NCBI GenBank assembly: GCA_012034865.1
Contig: JAAUOM010000005.1
Location: forward strand, 1-64,000
Length of the DNA stretch: 64,000 nucleotides
Source: Acaryochloris sp. CRU_2_0
Lineage (GTDB): Bacteria > Cyanobacteriota > Cyanobacteriia > Thermosynechococcales > Thermosynechococcaceae
Direction of reading: 5' to 3'
This document shows, in pieces, positions 1-8,450 of the stretch. How positions within the stretch are numbered: the stretch's first letter is position 1; the number at the start of each line of letters is the position of its first letter. The notes beneath the pieces are model-generated. The model saw only the letters and a program-made list of their open reading frames with translations, searched no databases and was not told where the DNA came from. Made by a program: the position numbers and the translations under genes.

Positions 1-1884
1 CCTATCAGTCGGGCAGTGGGGAATCGTGAGGGTGAAGCCGCTACCCTCAAAAATATTGGTAATGTTTACTCTGATTTAGGAGAGAAGAAGAAAGCACTGG
101 AGTACTATAATCAATCTCTGCCTATCTATCGTGCAGTAGGGCATCGTGCTGGGGAAGCCTCTACCTTCAGCAATATTGGTTCCCTCCTAGCTGAGCAGAA
201 ACAACCAGCCCTCGCCATTTTCTTCTACAAACAATCCGTCAATATTAGGGAATCCCTTCGTAACGACATCCGTGGTCTTCCCCAAGGAAATCCAGCAAAC
301 TTATACCCAAAGCGTTGCAAGTGCTTACCGTACCCTCGCTGACCTTCTCCTTGAACAAGACCGTGTCCTGGAAGCCCAACAAGTCCTCGATCTGCTGAAA
401 GTTCAAGAACTTGAAGATTATCTGACGAATGTACGCGGCAATGCTCAAACTGTTAAGGGCATCGACTATTTGCAACCTGAGCAACAAATTTTGGCCAAAT
501 TCAACGAGCCACTTAAAACCGCGATTCAACTTGGAGAAGAACTCAGCCAACTGCGGAAGACCCCTGAAGCAAACCGTACTTCTGCCCAACAGCAGCGTAT
601 CGGCCAACTAGTCAAACTTGAAACCGAACTCAGAAATCAATTTAACGCTTTTATCAAAAGCCCCGAAATTCTCTCCTACATCCAACAACTCAGCTACGAA
701 GCCCAAGAACAAAGTCTCAATCTTCCCCAACTTAATGCCTTAAGAGACAATCTGCAAAAACTCAACGCTGTCCTCCTTTACCCCCTCATCTTCGAAGACC
801 GTCTCGAACTCATCCTTACCACCCCAGGCTCACCCCCCCTGCGTCGTACTGTCCCTGTCAAGAGAACTGAACTTAATAAAACCATCGTGGAATTTCGCCA
901 GCTTATGAAAGCCTGCGAAACCAGACCTTGCACCGCAGAAGATACCGCTCAAGTCAAAACCGTTAGCCAACAATTGTACACCTGGCTGATTAAACCCTTG
1001 GAAGCTGACCTGAAACAAGCCAACGCCCAAACTATCATCTATGCCCCTGATGGCCAACTGCGCTACATTCCCCTCGCTGCCCTTTATGACGGTAACCAGT
1101 GGCTGGTCGAACGCCTGCGCGTGAATAACATCACTGCCGCATCCTTTACAGAATTCACCACCCAACCCACTCCCCAGCCAAAAATTTTAGCAGGTGCATT
1201 TGTCAAGGGCACCTACAACGTGCCAGCCGGAGGGCGAACCCTCACCTTTAATGGACTCACTTATGCGGGGAAAGAAGTTGAAGACCTGGTTGCCTTGCTG
1301 CCCAATAGCACCAAACTCATTGATAGTGCCTTTAGTCTGGATGCGACCACCACTCGCATGAACGAATACAACATCGTGCATCTGGCCACCCATGCTGCCT
1401 TTGTTCCCAGTGATAAAACCGCTTCGTTTATTTTATTTGGTGATGGCAAAACCGCTAGTTTGAGCGACATTGCCGCCTGGTCTTTGCAAAATATAGATCT
1501 AGTGGTGCTGAGTGCCTGTGAGACCGGACTGGGGGCAAATTCGGCAATGGTGAAGAAGTTTTAGGTCTGGGATATCAATTCCAGGCGAGTGGGGCGAGAG
1601 CGACCCTTGCCTCCTTGTGGCAGGTGGATGATGGGGGGACACAGAGGTTGATGGATGCGTTCTACCGCACCCTGAAGCAGGGAAATACATCTAAAGCCGA
1701 GGCACTACGGCAAGCACAATTGTCCTTAATCAAGGGTAAGACCCACTCAGTTTCCCCAACCGATCCACGAGCCTCCATTTCATCACGCCCGCTACCTGGT
1801 TCAAACTCCTCTGCAAATCATTCCCTAGAGCTTGCTCATCCCTATTATTGGGCACCTTTTATCTTAATTGGTAATGGATTGTAA
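1..1884 (+). pseudogene. TPR-CHAT protein, left-truncated and twice frameshifted
   Basis: The reading frame enters from the left edge with TPR-like repeats (about 1-280), followed by a helical linker and a CHAT (caspase-like) peptidase domain. CHAT proteins use a His/Cys dyad. Both residues are visible: His in VHLATHA (codon at 1391) and Cys in LSACETG (codon at 1517). Two single-base lesions break the frame. An extra C in the run 280-283 moves translation from the TPR frame to the frame open from 272 to 1564. A missing G in the run 1531-1535 then moves it to the frame ending at 1884, which encodes the expected C-terminus (GEEVLGLGYQF, LASLWQV, YYWAPFILIG). All three pieces align as one protein, so this is one gene that is either newly decayed or wrongly base-called. 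CHAT proteins are often effectors in defence or cell-death systems; the substrate is not visible here. Confidence 0.85.
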
Positions 1885-2012
1885 CCACCTGTCTCCACCT
1901 CAATATCGCGTCTATCTACAACCTCTCTTGATCCAACAGAATGAGTAAAAGCTAAAATTCTTGTCTAAACGCTCTCAAATAAGCTATAAAATCTGTTAGC
2001 CATTTTAGTTTT

Positions 2013-2177
2013 ATGCCACAAAAATTGAATTCTTTAGAAGTTGTTGCCGCACAGTCGCGCGAAGTTCAGTCAATTCAAAAGAGCGAAAACGTCGCGACAC
2101 AAACTAAAAGCAGACAGATCTATTCTGGGGATTTTTTCAATTCGACTCTTTATCGTCATTTAGAATCAATAACATGA
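2013..2177 (+). CDS. possible 54-aa small protein coupled to the next gene
   Basis: An ATG at 2013 opens 54 codons, and its TGA stop (2175-2177) overlaps the ATG of the next gene (2174) as ATGA. That is the usual arrangement for translational coupling. The peptide is polar and rich in Ser, Gln and Glu, with no membrane segment and no family I recognise. No clear Shine-Dalgarno sequence precedes it. It may simply be the leader of the downstream secreted protein. The stop overlap is the only real support. Confidence 0.28.
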   Translation: MPQKLNSLEVVAAQSREVQSIQKSENVATQTKSRQIYSGDFFNSTLYRHLESIT

Positions 2178-2650
2178 AAACAAAACTCTTAGCTGCTGTT
2201 ACTCTAGCAACCCTCCTGAGTTTAAGTGGCACCTTTTACGAGACCCGAACCTTCTCTCAGGAAACTACACAGAAAAAAAATACGGTTGAAACGAAAGGTC
2301 GGCTAGTCCCCAGTGGAAGTCGGAGTGTTAAGAGTCTTCAGCGATCAGTCAACAACGATCTCCAAGATAAAACGCCAGCTCCTCCGAAAAAAGGTGGTCC
2401 CCGTGGGCGACAACTTTTCTCCAGTGCGCTTCTTTTCGATAACCGAACCCCCTGGTATATCGAACTCTATGTTAACGGTATCTATAAAGGGGAAATAGGC
2501 CCCTATGGAGATACGTATATCTCTACCACAGGAGGGAGTTTTAGTCTGTATGGCATAGCCAGGTTTCGTGATGGCAGTAGCAATACTTGGGGTCCATTGC
2601 CTGTTTACTTAGGTTCTGGTAATACTTTTACTTGGAAGTTATATAAATGA
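2174..2650 (+). CDS. small secreted protein of unknown function
   Basis: This 158-aa protein begins with a typical Sec signal (MKTKLLAAVTLATLLSLSG, residues 1-19, then a polar stretch). A low-complexity basic linker follows (about 30-80). The C-terminal domain (about 85-158) is rich in Gly, Tyr and aromatic residues and has alternating polar/hydrophobic strands (YIELYVNGIYKGEIG, SLYGIARF), suggesting a small beta-sandwich exported to the periplasm or surface. I do not recognise a named family. It lies 290 bp downstream of the CHAT gene on the same strand. Co-transcription is possible but not shown. Confidence 0.65.
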   Translation: MKTKLLAAVTLATLLSLSGTFYETRTFSQETTQKKNTVETKGRLVPSGSRSVKSLQRSVNNDLQDKTPAPPKKGGPRGRQLFSSALLFDNRTPWYIELYVNGIYKGEIGPYGDTYISTTGGSFSLYGIARFRDGSSNTWGPLPVYLGSGNTFTWKLYK

Positions 2651-2654
2651 AGAA

Positions 2655-2876
2655 CTATTTTGATGTTTGCAGATAATTCTCCAATGCTTCGGTTACAAGG
2701 GCATTGAGATTGATACCTCGTTGTTGAGCTGCGATCGCAGCCCGTCTGTGGAGCTGAGTTCCAGGTCGAATATTGAAGCTTCCTTTGAAAGGGCGTTCAG
2801 GCTGGACTCCTTTTTCTGTAAAGTCTTCCAGATACTCATCCACCGCCTGCTGAAAAGATGATTTCAGGGATGGCAC
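2655..2876 (-). pseudogene. HicB-like antitoxin, N-terminally truncated
   Basis: The 73 codons from a GTG match the C-terminal half of HicB-type antitoxins: the helix with VDEYLE, then PFKGSFNIRPGT, then a ribbon-helix-helix-like end (LHRRAAIAAQQRGINLNALVTEALENYL). In the family this half binds DNA, while the N-terminal half folds over HicA and normally begins MxYKGY. Here similarity continues about 15 codons upstream of the GTG (KVEFIRSLISYEGID) and then stops. The frame stays open a little further with no ATG and unrelated residues. No HicA toxin lies on either side. I read this as a 5'-deleted remnant, though a short DNA-binding protein could still be made from the GTG. Confidence 0.6.
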
Positions 2877-3238
2877 ATCAATACCTTCATAGCTGATCAG
2901 ACTCCGAATGAACTCAACTTTCTCGACCCCTTGGCTGAGATGTTTGCCGAATAGTCTCAGTAGATCGAAAACTCTTTGAAAGCTAACCCAAGATCAAAGG
3001 TTCACTTCACTGGTTCGGATTTAAGGTTGTTTGGGGAAGGAGAGTCGAGTGAATTAATGACCTTCTCGACACCATTAAGTCAATTGGAAGACAATTCGGG
3101 TTCGTCTATGGAGTGATTTCTCGACAAGTGACAACCGTGGTTGATGTGCGGCTAACGACCCGGTTGAGCGGCTGTCGATAGTCTTTGCTGCAAAACCGAC
3201 CAACTTTGCCAATCCGCTCCAACCGGATTGTTATACGG
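2877..3238. other. gene-free stretch beside the truncated hicB
   Basis: No open frame with a credible start, no tRNA-like fold and no repeat was found. The part next to 2876 continues the hicB reading frame on the minus strand up to a TGA near 2990, with residues unlike HicB. It is therefore probably the scar of the deletion or insertion that removed the antitoxin N-terminus. Confidence 0.4.
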
Positions 3239-3457
3239 CTACCGCGATGACTGACCAACTAATGTTGCTGTCTCTCGATCTAGACTCTCTAGAGCTTCTT
3301 GGATCAAATCAACCTCGCGCGATTCAAATAGAACCTCGCCACATTGATCGCAAACCCACGCTGGAATGTTCTCCCATGACACACGGTATCCATTTCGGTC
3401 AATGGAAAATGGGGCAGTTCCGCGTTGCATTTGGGCTTTACAGCATAAGCATTCCAT
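3239..3457 (-). CDS. YgiT-type zinc-finger antitoxin
   Basis: This small (72-aa) protein has two CxxC zinc ligand pairs, CLCCKA at the N-terminus and VCDQCGE in the middle, and ends in a helix (EVDLIQEALESL). This is the N-terminal zinc-binding module of MqsA/YgiT-type antitoxins, without the longer C-terminal HTH. I take ATG 3457 as start; the frame also opens 6 nt earlier with TTG. It begins 2 nt after the stop of the DUF4258 gene, so the two are one transcript with toxin first and antitoxin second, the usual order for this family. It probably neutralises that partner and represses the pair. Confidence 0.75.
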   Translation of the reverse strand: MECLCCKAQMQRGTAPFSIDRNGYRVSWENIPAWVCDQCGEVLFESREVDLIQEALESLDRETATLVGQSSR

Positions 3458-3459
3458 TC

Positions 3460-3726
3460 TCAAAGCCTCTCTCTAAAGTCTGATGTCCATTGGTCAGGGT
3501 TAGGTAAATATGCTGTAATGATAGCTAAATATTCGTCCTTCGGCGCACAGACTACATGAACCGCTCGGTCATCGCGCCCGAATCCCAACATGAGACAACT
3601 GTGTCCTCTTACATCTTCTGGATAATCCTCAATCACCTCATCTGTTTTGACTACCGCTTCAACCTCAGTCGTCGAAATCATACGATCTGGGTGCGACATC
3701 TGCCTAATCGTATGAGGTAAAAACAA
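3460..3726 (-). CDS. DUF4258-family toxin of a type II TA pair
   Basis: The core matches DUF4258 (RelE/BECR-like fold suspected for the family): IRQM near the start, IEDYPEDVRGHSCLMLGF, then VHVVCAPKDEYLAIITAYLPNPDQW. Proteins of this kind commonly precede a YgiT-type zinc finger, as here (3239-3457). The start is unclear. TTG 3726 gives 88 aa, but the frame stays open about 28 more codons upstream with family-like sequence (ICEWLVLADEILQRVRETADKRL) and no ATG, GTG or TTG at its beginning before an in-frame TAA. Either a non-standard start is used or the original start has been lost. Predicted activity is mRNA interference, by analogy only. Confidence 0.72.
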   Translation of the reverse strand: MFLPHTIRQMSHPDRMISTTEVEAVVKTDEVIEDYPEDVRGHSCLMLGFGRDDRAVHVVCAPKDEYLAIITAYLPNPDQWTSDFRERL

Positions 3727-3855
3727 CAGCCGTTTATCTGCTGTTTCTCGAACTCGCTGTAGAATTTCATCAGCCAGAACTAACCACTCACAAATTTGCT
3801 CTGTATAAACGTTATTTTACTACTACTGCAACTCTGATTTTAACCAGTTTTCTCA

Positions 3856-4050
3856 CTACAGTTCCCATTCCCTTGCAACCATGATCAGCAGAGTTTCTCC
3901 AATAAAAAAGTAAGGTGCGAAATCACACTTTTCATTGTTGCTATCGACCATACAATATTGGTATAGCTCCTTGCCTAAACCAGGTAAGATAGCGTTGAGA
4001 ACTACTGTAAGTTCACCTTGCTGTGATGGATCTTCTGAGTTTGCCAACAA
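3856..4050 (-). CDS. unrecognised 64-aa ORF, doubtful
   Basis: A TTG-started frame of 64 codons lies between the TA pair and the aspartic protease gene, on the same strand. The peptide is mildly hydrophobic at its end (PYFFIGETLLIMVARE) and contains two Cys, and it resembles nothing I know. No Shine-Dalgarno sequence is evident, and an overlapping plus-strand frame (3935-4228) is equally long. The 386 bases from 3727 to 4112 hold nothing else that I can identify. Confidence 0.2.
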   Translation of the reverse strand: MLANSEDPSQQGELTVVLNAILPGLGKELYQYCMVDSNNEKCDFAPYFFIGETLLIMVAREWEL

Positions 4051-4112
4051 ATTGCTTGCAAGTCATTGCTTAAGATCATTGTGGCTAACTGCTTTGGCTT
4101 TCCGAAATATAG

Positions 4113-4499
4113 CTATTTTATCTCAGGAAGTTTCTCCAAGAGTTGCCCATGCCATGCTACTCTCATCGTATCAAACTGTACTCGATAGCCGTAGAGTAAA
4201 CTCATACCAACCAAAGGTTCTGTATTAGATTCGTTTATATCGATCCGCCGCAGCTCTCCATCCCAAATGACTAAGCCACGATACACATCAAAAATACAAG
4301 TGCTGCCATCCCCTAGTATTCCCTCTTCACGTCTATACGCCCGTAAGTTGAGATCGGTCAGTACTGAAAAAGGCAGAGTTAGAAAACCTGTAAAACCTGT
4401 ATCAATAACAGCATCAACCATTTGCCTTTGTGAACCTGCATTGCCTATAGCCAGACGAATTATTGCCTCGCAGTTTCGATCGACAATTCCTTGCATCAT
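4113..4499 (-). CDS. clan AA retroviral-type aspartic protease
   Basis: A 128-aa protein with the aspartic protease signature VIDTGFTG (Asp at residue 33). It is followed by LTLP and, further on, the conserved turn ILGDGST and an NTEPLVGMSLLYGY segment matching the flap and second hydrophobic motif of single-domain clan AA proteases. Such enzymes act as homodimers, each chain supplying one Asp. No signal peptide is present, so it is cytoplasmic. The gene begins 4 nt after the stop of the 88-aa gene upstream (4504-4770); this two-gene pairing recurs in cyanobacteria in my experience. The substrate is unknown. Confidence 0.75.
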   Translation of the reverse strand: MMQGIVDRNCEAIIRLAIGNAGSQRQMVDAVIDTGFTGFLTLPFSVLTDLNLRAYRREEGILGDGSTCIFDVYRGLVIWDGELRRIDINESNTEPLVGMSLLYGYRVQFDTMRVAWHGQLLEKLPEIK

Positions 4500-4503
4500 A
4501 GAG

Positions 4504-4770
4504 TTATTGCAGACGACCTACGCCAAAACGATGGACCCCTCTGTGACCAATCCGAACGCACCAGATTTGAGCATCAGGGCAACGTTCAAGCAATTGGTCT
4601 GATGCAGTAATCGTATCCTTTGCCAGTTCAAATGCCCCAGTCTCAATATCAATCGCTACAATCTTGCCATGATTGCCTTCCTCAACTTGGGAACGCACCT
4701 GAGATTCATAAATCTCATTCCCACGTCGAGCAAATTCCTCTTTGCTATAACGAAGTTGCTGAACTGCCAT
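4504..4770 (-). CDS. conserved small protein paired with aspartic protease
   Basis: An 88-aa soluble protein. The N-terminus (SKEEFARRGNEIYESQVRSQVE) is helical and charged. The middle (GKIVAIDIETGAFELAKD) looks like a beta hairpin, and the end (IWCVRIGHRGVHRFG) is basic. Similar proteins sit immediately upstream of clan AA proteases in cyanobacteria, and the 4-nt gap to the protease gene supports one transcript. It may be an antitoxin-like partner or a protease substrate; neither is shown by the sequence. Confidence 0.6.
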   Translation of the reverse strand: MAVQQLRYSKEEFARRGNEIYESQVRSQVEEGNHGKIVAIDIETGAFELAKDTITASDQLLERCPDAQIWCVRIGHRGVHRFGVGRLQ

Positions 4771-4931
4771 AGACTTTGACCTCGTTACAACGGCATGCTT
4801 ACAGTTTACTTAAACGCTCACCATTCGGCTTAGGGACTATTACGGATCGCATCCACCCAAGCCACCACATCCCCATCATGGCTGGCACAGCGATGCTAAT
4901 GACAACCCCTGTCCAGAATGGATATCAATCT

Positions 4932-6701
4932 CTATACCAGTTGTTCTTCTAGTTTTTGTTGATTCCATAGCGTTTGGTAAAGGCCAGGTTGGTGGACGAG
5001 ATCTTCATGGGTGCCCCTTTGCACGATCGCACCTTGATCCATGACGAAAATTTGATCGGCGATCGCCGCCGCTGAGAGGTGATGGGAAATAAACACTACG
5101 GTTTTGCGTTGGGTTTCCTCAGAAAGATGGTTTAGAATCTCCGTGGCCGTTTGGTTATCCACACTGGATAGGGCATCATCCAAGATTAAAATCGGGGCAT
5201 CGACTAATAAGGCTCTTGATAAGGCTGTGCGTTGGCGTTGGCCTCCCGATAGGGTAATCCCTCGTTCCCCCACTAGGGTCTGATAGCGCTGTGGAAAGTT
5301 GAGAACTTCATCATGAATTTGGGCTTGTTTGGCCACATATTCCACTTCTGACGCATCACTGAGGGGGTTGCCGTAGCGAATATTATTTTTGAGGCTGGTA
5401 CTGAAGAGAAAACTATCTTGCGGGACATAGGCGATCGCGGCTCTGAGATCCCACAAATGCACCTGAGTGATGTCCTGCCCATCCACAAACAACTGTCCCG
5501 GTGCAATATCTAACAGGCGAGGAAGGGCATTGACGAGGGTAGACTTGCCTGAACCCACAGGCCCGACGATCGCTACCGTTTCACCGGGTTGGATCTGAAA
5601 ATTCACCTGGTTGAGGGCGGGGGTTGCTGCACCAGGGTAAGTGTAGGTAAGGTTTTTGGCGGTTAGTTGACCTTGGACTTGATGTTTGTCTAGAGCCGTC
5701 GCTGTCTCTGGACTTTGAATTTGAGGTTGCGCCCCTAAAATCGCTTCGACGCGATCAATACTGACTTCCCCTCGTTGATAGGCGGTAATCGTAAACCCTA
5801 AGAGGGCTGTGGGGAAAATCAGTTGTTCTACGTACAGGAGTAAGGCGATAAAATCCCCGACACTAATGTTGCCAGTAGGAATGGCGCGGCTACCCAGGGC
5901 TAAGAGAACCAGTAAACTAATACTGGCCATCCCCCCTAAAACCGGGAACAGAATATTGCGGGTTTTAGCCAGTTTCAGATTCGCCACTAATAAGGCTTGA
6001 TTGAGCTGTTGAAATTCTTGTTGCTCATTGGTCTCTTGGGCATAGATTTTAATTAAGGAGACACCACTCATATCCTCTTGCACCAGTTCACTGAGATCGG
6101 AGAGAGCTTGCTGAACGGCCAACTGCTCATTGCGAAGACGATGACTAAAGACTTGCACCAACAGCATAATCAGTGGATAGACGGCGATCGCAGTCAAACT
6201 CAGCACCGGATCAATGGCCAGCATCACGGGCAAGCGCAGGGCATAGGCAAAGAGGGTATTGGCCAGACTGAGAACCGCAAACCCTACCAATCGGCGAATA
6301 TTATCCACATCACTGGTGGCACGATTAATCAAGTCGCCCGCCGTATTCACCTGGAAATAGGCAGGCTCTAAAGACAGCAGATGCTCAAATATTTTTTGCT
6401 TCAAGTCAAACTCAACCTGACGGCCCACCCCAAATAACCAGATGCGGGAAGCCATGCGGATACACCACATTAAAGAAGCCAACCCGCCAATGAACAAGAT
6501 ATTGCGGAGAATGGGGCCAAAACTAAAGGCCACCTCTAAATCATCAATGGCATTGCGAATGAGCAGGGGCAAGTAGGTTCCCAAACCGTTGACGATAAAT
6601 AGAGCCAAAATCCCTAGCAGCACCGTCTGCCAATGGGGGCGAAGGTATTGGCCGAGTTTACGGAGTCGAGAATACTGGGGATTATTTGCAGTCTTTACCA
6701 T
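4932..6701 (-). CDS. ABC exporter, fused permease and ATPase
   Basis: This 589-aa half-transporter has an N-terminal six-helix membrane domain (about 25-310, including the ABC_membrane coupling segment NTAGDLINRATSDVD). The C-terminal ATPase has Walker A GPVGSGKS (380-387), signature LSGGQ (484-488), Walker B ILILDD (about 504-509) and an H-loop FISHH. The architecture is that of MsbA/LmrA-type multidrug or lipid exporters that act as homo- or heterodimers. A single gene suggests a homodimer, or a partner encoded elsewhere. Substrate cannot be read from the sequence. A near-consensus HIP1 site lies in the gene. Confidence 0.9.
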   Translation of the reverse strand: MVKTANNPQYSRLRKLGQYLRPHWQTVLLGILALFIVNGLGTYLPLLIRNAIDDLEVAFSFGPILRNILFIGGLASLMWCIRMASRIWLFGVGRQVEFDLKQKIFEHLLSLEPAYFQVNTAGDLINRATSDVDNIRRLVGFAVLSLANTLFAYALRLPVMLAIDPVLSLTAIAVYPLIMLLVQVFSHRLRNEQLAVQQALSDLSELVQEDMSGVSLIKIYAQETNEQQEFQQLNQALLVANLKLAKTRNILFPVLGGMASISLLVLLALGSRAIPTGNISVGDFIALLLYVEQLIFPTALLGFTITAYQRGEVSIDRVEAILGAQPQIQSPETATALDKHQVQGQLTAKNLTYTYPGAATPALNQVNFQIQPGETVAIVGPVGSGKSTLVNALPRLLDIAPGQLFVDGQDITQVHLWDLRAAIAYVPQDSFLFSTSLKNNIRYGNPLSDASEVEYVAKQAQIHDEVLNFPQRYQTLVGERGITLSGGQRQRTALSRALLVDAPILILDDALSSVDNQTATEILNHLSEETQRKTVVFISHHLSAAAIADQIFVMDQGAIVQRGTHEDLVHQPGLYQTLWNQQKLEEQLV

Positions 6702-6893
6702 TGCTTTAGTCTAACCTTGGCAGAGGATTTCCTTCACAACGCGAGGGCGATCGCCCTTAGGAACATTGACAGATACAAAGCATGACGCTATAAGAGAATT
6801 CATGCTTTGTTGTTCTTCATTGACGACTAGGCCATTGGGAGTTGAGCCGATGCAGATCAGGCCAATGCAGATCATAGGTAGAGGAGTTCCAGA

Positions 6894-7493
6894 ATGAAAT
6901 GTAACCGCTGGTTATCGCTTATGAGTGCCAGTCTATTGGGTTGTGCTTTAGCCCCCATCGTCGGCCAGCAGGCCATTGGTAATCAACCTTCGCAAATAGC
7001 AGTAGGAACCTCAATTTGGCGGAATGGTTCTTTCCCCGTCGAGGGTTTTCAGGGCTATACCTCTCCCTTTGGCTATCGCTCATCGCCTACCGGGGGATAT
7101 TCTACTGAATTTCATACGGGTCTGGATTTTGCCGCCCCCACTGGCAGCTACATTCGCAACTGGTGGGCTGGAAGAGTTATTAGTGTCTCTGATGATACGG
7201 CCTGTGGCACTTCCGTCCGGGTGCAATCAGGGTCTTGGATTCATGTTTATTGCCACATGCAAGGCTATGCAGCCAGAGATGGCCAAGGTTCTTATATTGT
7301 CGATGGCGGGTTGCGGATTCGTGAAGGGCAAACGGTGCGAGCAGGTCAACGGATTGGTCGAGTGGGGATGACAGGCCGAACCACGGGTCCCCATCTCCAT
7401 TGGACCTTAAAATATCAAGGCAAGTTGGTTGATCCCGCCGCAGTGCTACGTGCCATGCGTCGCTCCCAGGACAGCACCGTTAGTCTTAAGTAA
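6894..7493 (+). CDS. secreted M23 (LytM-type) metallopeptidase
   Basis: A 199-aa protein with a Sec signal (MKCNRWLSLMSASLLGCALA) and one peptidase M23 domain. The zinc-site pattern is intact: His74 and Asp78 in FHTGLDFAAP, and His167-x-His169 in GPHLHW, plus the CHM motif at 120-122. Family members cleave peptide crosslinks in peptidoglycan, or act as activators of amidases when the site is lost; here the site is complete. No LysM or SH3 targeting domain is present. It is expected in the periplasm, trimming peptidoglycan during growth. It stands alone on the plus strand, convergent with crr7. Confidence 0.9.
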   Translation: MKCNRWLSLMSASLLGCALAPIVGQQAIGNQPSQIAVGTSIWRNGSFPVEGFQGYTSPFGYRSSPTGGYSTEFHTGLDFAAPTGSYIRNWWAGRVISVSDDTACGTSVRVQSGSWIHVYCHMQGYAARDGQGSYIVDGGLRIREGQTVRAGQRIGRVGMTGRTTGPHLHWTLKYQGKLVDPAAVLRAMRRSQDSTVSLK

Positions 7494-7512
7494 GCAGCAG
7501 CTTGGCTAGGTT

Positions 7513-7782
7513 TCACTTTTCCAAGCGAACGGCATACCACTGCAGAAATTGACTCGGACCGATATCGAGTTCGCAGGTTGTGGCTAACAGATGCTTTGCC
7601 TGCTCAGGAATCGTGGGAATGGCTTTCAGATCCTCAGGCATCTGTTCGGGTTGCTGTGATAAGTCTAATAATATAGATTCAAGCTTGACGAGTAATTCCG
7701 CAGTGGTCACAAACTGTTCCGGCTGATCAGCTTCCAAAACCACGTACATATCTTCATCACTGTACATGAGGGTATTGGTCAT
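7513..7782 (-). CDS. chlororespiratory reduction protein 7 (CRR7)
   Basis: This 89-aa protein matches the CRR7 family: MYVVLEADQPEQFVT at the start and the diagnostic CELDIGPSQFLQWYAVRLEK at the end. In plant chloroplasts CRR7 is needed for accumulation of the NDH-1 (NAD(P)H dehydrogenase-like) complex. The cyanobacterial homologue is assumed to help NDH-1 assembly or stability at the thylakoid. It starts 5 nt after the stop of the ycf37 gene, so both are probably on one transcript, linking two photosynthetic assembly factors. Confidence 0.85.
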   Translation of the reverse strand: MTNTLMYSDEDMYVVLEADQPEQFVTTAELLVKLESILLDLSQQPEQMPEDLKAIPTIPEQAKHLLATTCELDIGPSQFLQWYAVRLEK

Positions 7783-7787
7783 CAGAC

Positions 7788-8372
7788 TTACCCCGATACT
7801 GCGACTTGTTTGCGCAAGGAGCGCGATCGCCGTTTGGCTGTGTCATTCTTGGGATCTTGAGAGAGAACCTCATCATAGGTTTCTAGAGCCTGTTTCATCA
7901 GTTTCTTGCGTTCATATGCATGGGCCAGATTATTCATAGCAACGAGGTAGTTGGTTTTGCACTTGAGGGCTTCTTTATAGTTGCGAATGGCCATATCAAA
8001 CTGCTCTTGGCCAAAGTAGGCATAGCCTAAGGCATTGTAGAGGGGGGCTAAGGGTTCGGCGACCGGGCTGGTTTCTATGTCCTCCTCTTCGGCATCAGCA
8101 TTGGTTTCACCGTTAATTTCTGTTTCTGCCATCTTTAAGGCTTGCTTCAGTTGAGTGACTGCTTGTACATACAGTTTCTTACGGAGGTAGATACTACCGA
8201 GTTCGTAATATTCTTCTAGGGTGCCTGCTTGTTTTTTAAACTTGGCTTCTAATTGGGAAATCTTCAGCTCATTTTTGCGAGTTTTAAAGACTTGGCGAAA
8301 GACAAACCAGGCAGCAAAGCCTAATAAGACCAAAAACAGTCCCAGGTAGAGAGCCGCTAAATTATTATCCAT
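7788..8372 (-). CDS. ycf37: Ycf37-like TPR protein, photosystem I assembly
   Basis: A 194-aa protein with one N-terminal membrane anchor (about 5-28, LYLGLFLVLLGFAAWFVF), a basic coiled segment, and three TPR-like repeats: YYELGSIYLRKKLYVQAVTQLKQAL, PLYNALGYAYFGQEQFDMAIRNY and VAMNNLAHAYERKKLMKQAL. This layout matches Ycf37, a thylakoid protein reported to aid photosystem I trimer stability or assembly. An acidic insert (about 98-112) separates the first and second repeats. It is transcribed with crr7 immediately downstream. Confidence 0.8.
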   Translation of the reverse strand: MDNNLAALYLGLFLVLLGFAAWFVFRQVFKTRKNELKISQLEAKFKKQAGTLEEYYELGSIYLRKKLYVQAVTQLKQALKMAETEINGETNADAEEEDIETSPVAEPLAPLYNALGYAYFGQEQFDMAIRNYKEALKCKTNYLVAMNNLAHAYERKKLMKQALETYDEVLSQDPKNDTAKRRSRSLRKQVAVSG

Positions 8373-8450
8373 GACACGTTGATCTCAACTGCACTGCACA
8401 TACATTCTTGACATCCTCCAGCCTATCAAAGGTTGAGAATTTTCAGCCAG

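Noticed and set aside
3935-4228. 97-aa plus-strand frame over the TA/protease region
   Set aside because: Overlaps the protease gene on the other strand and has no family character.
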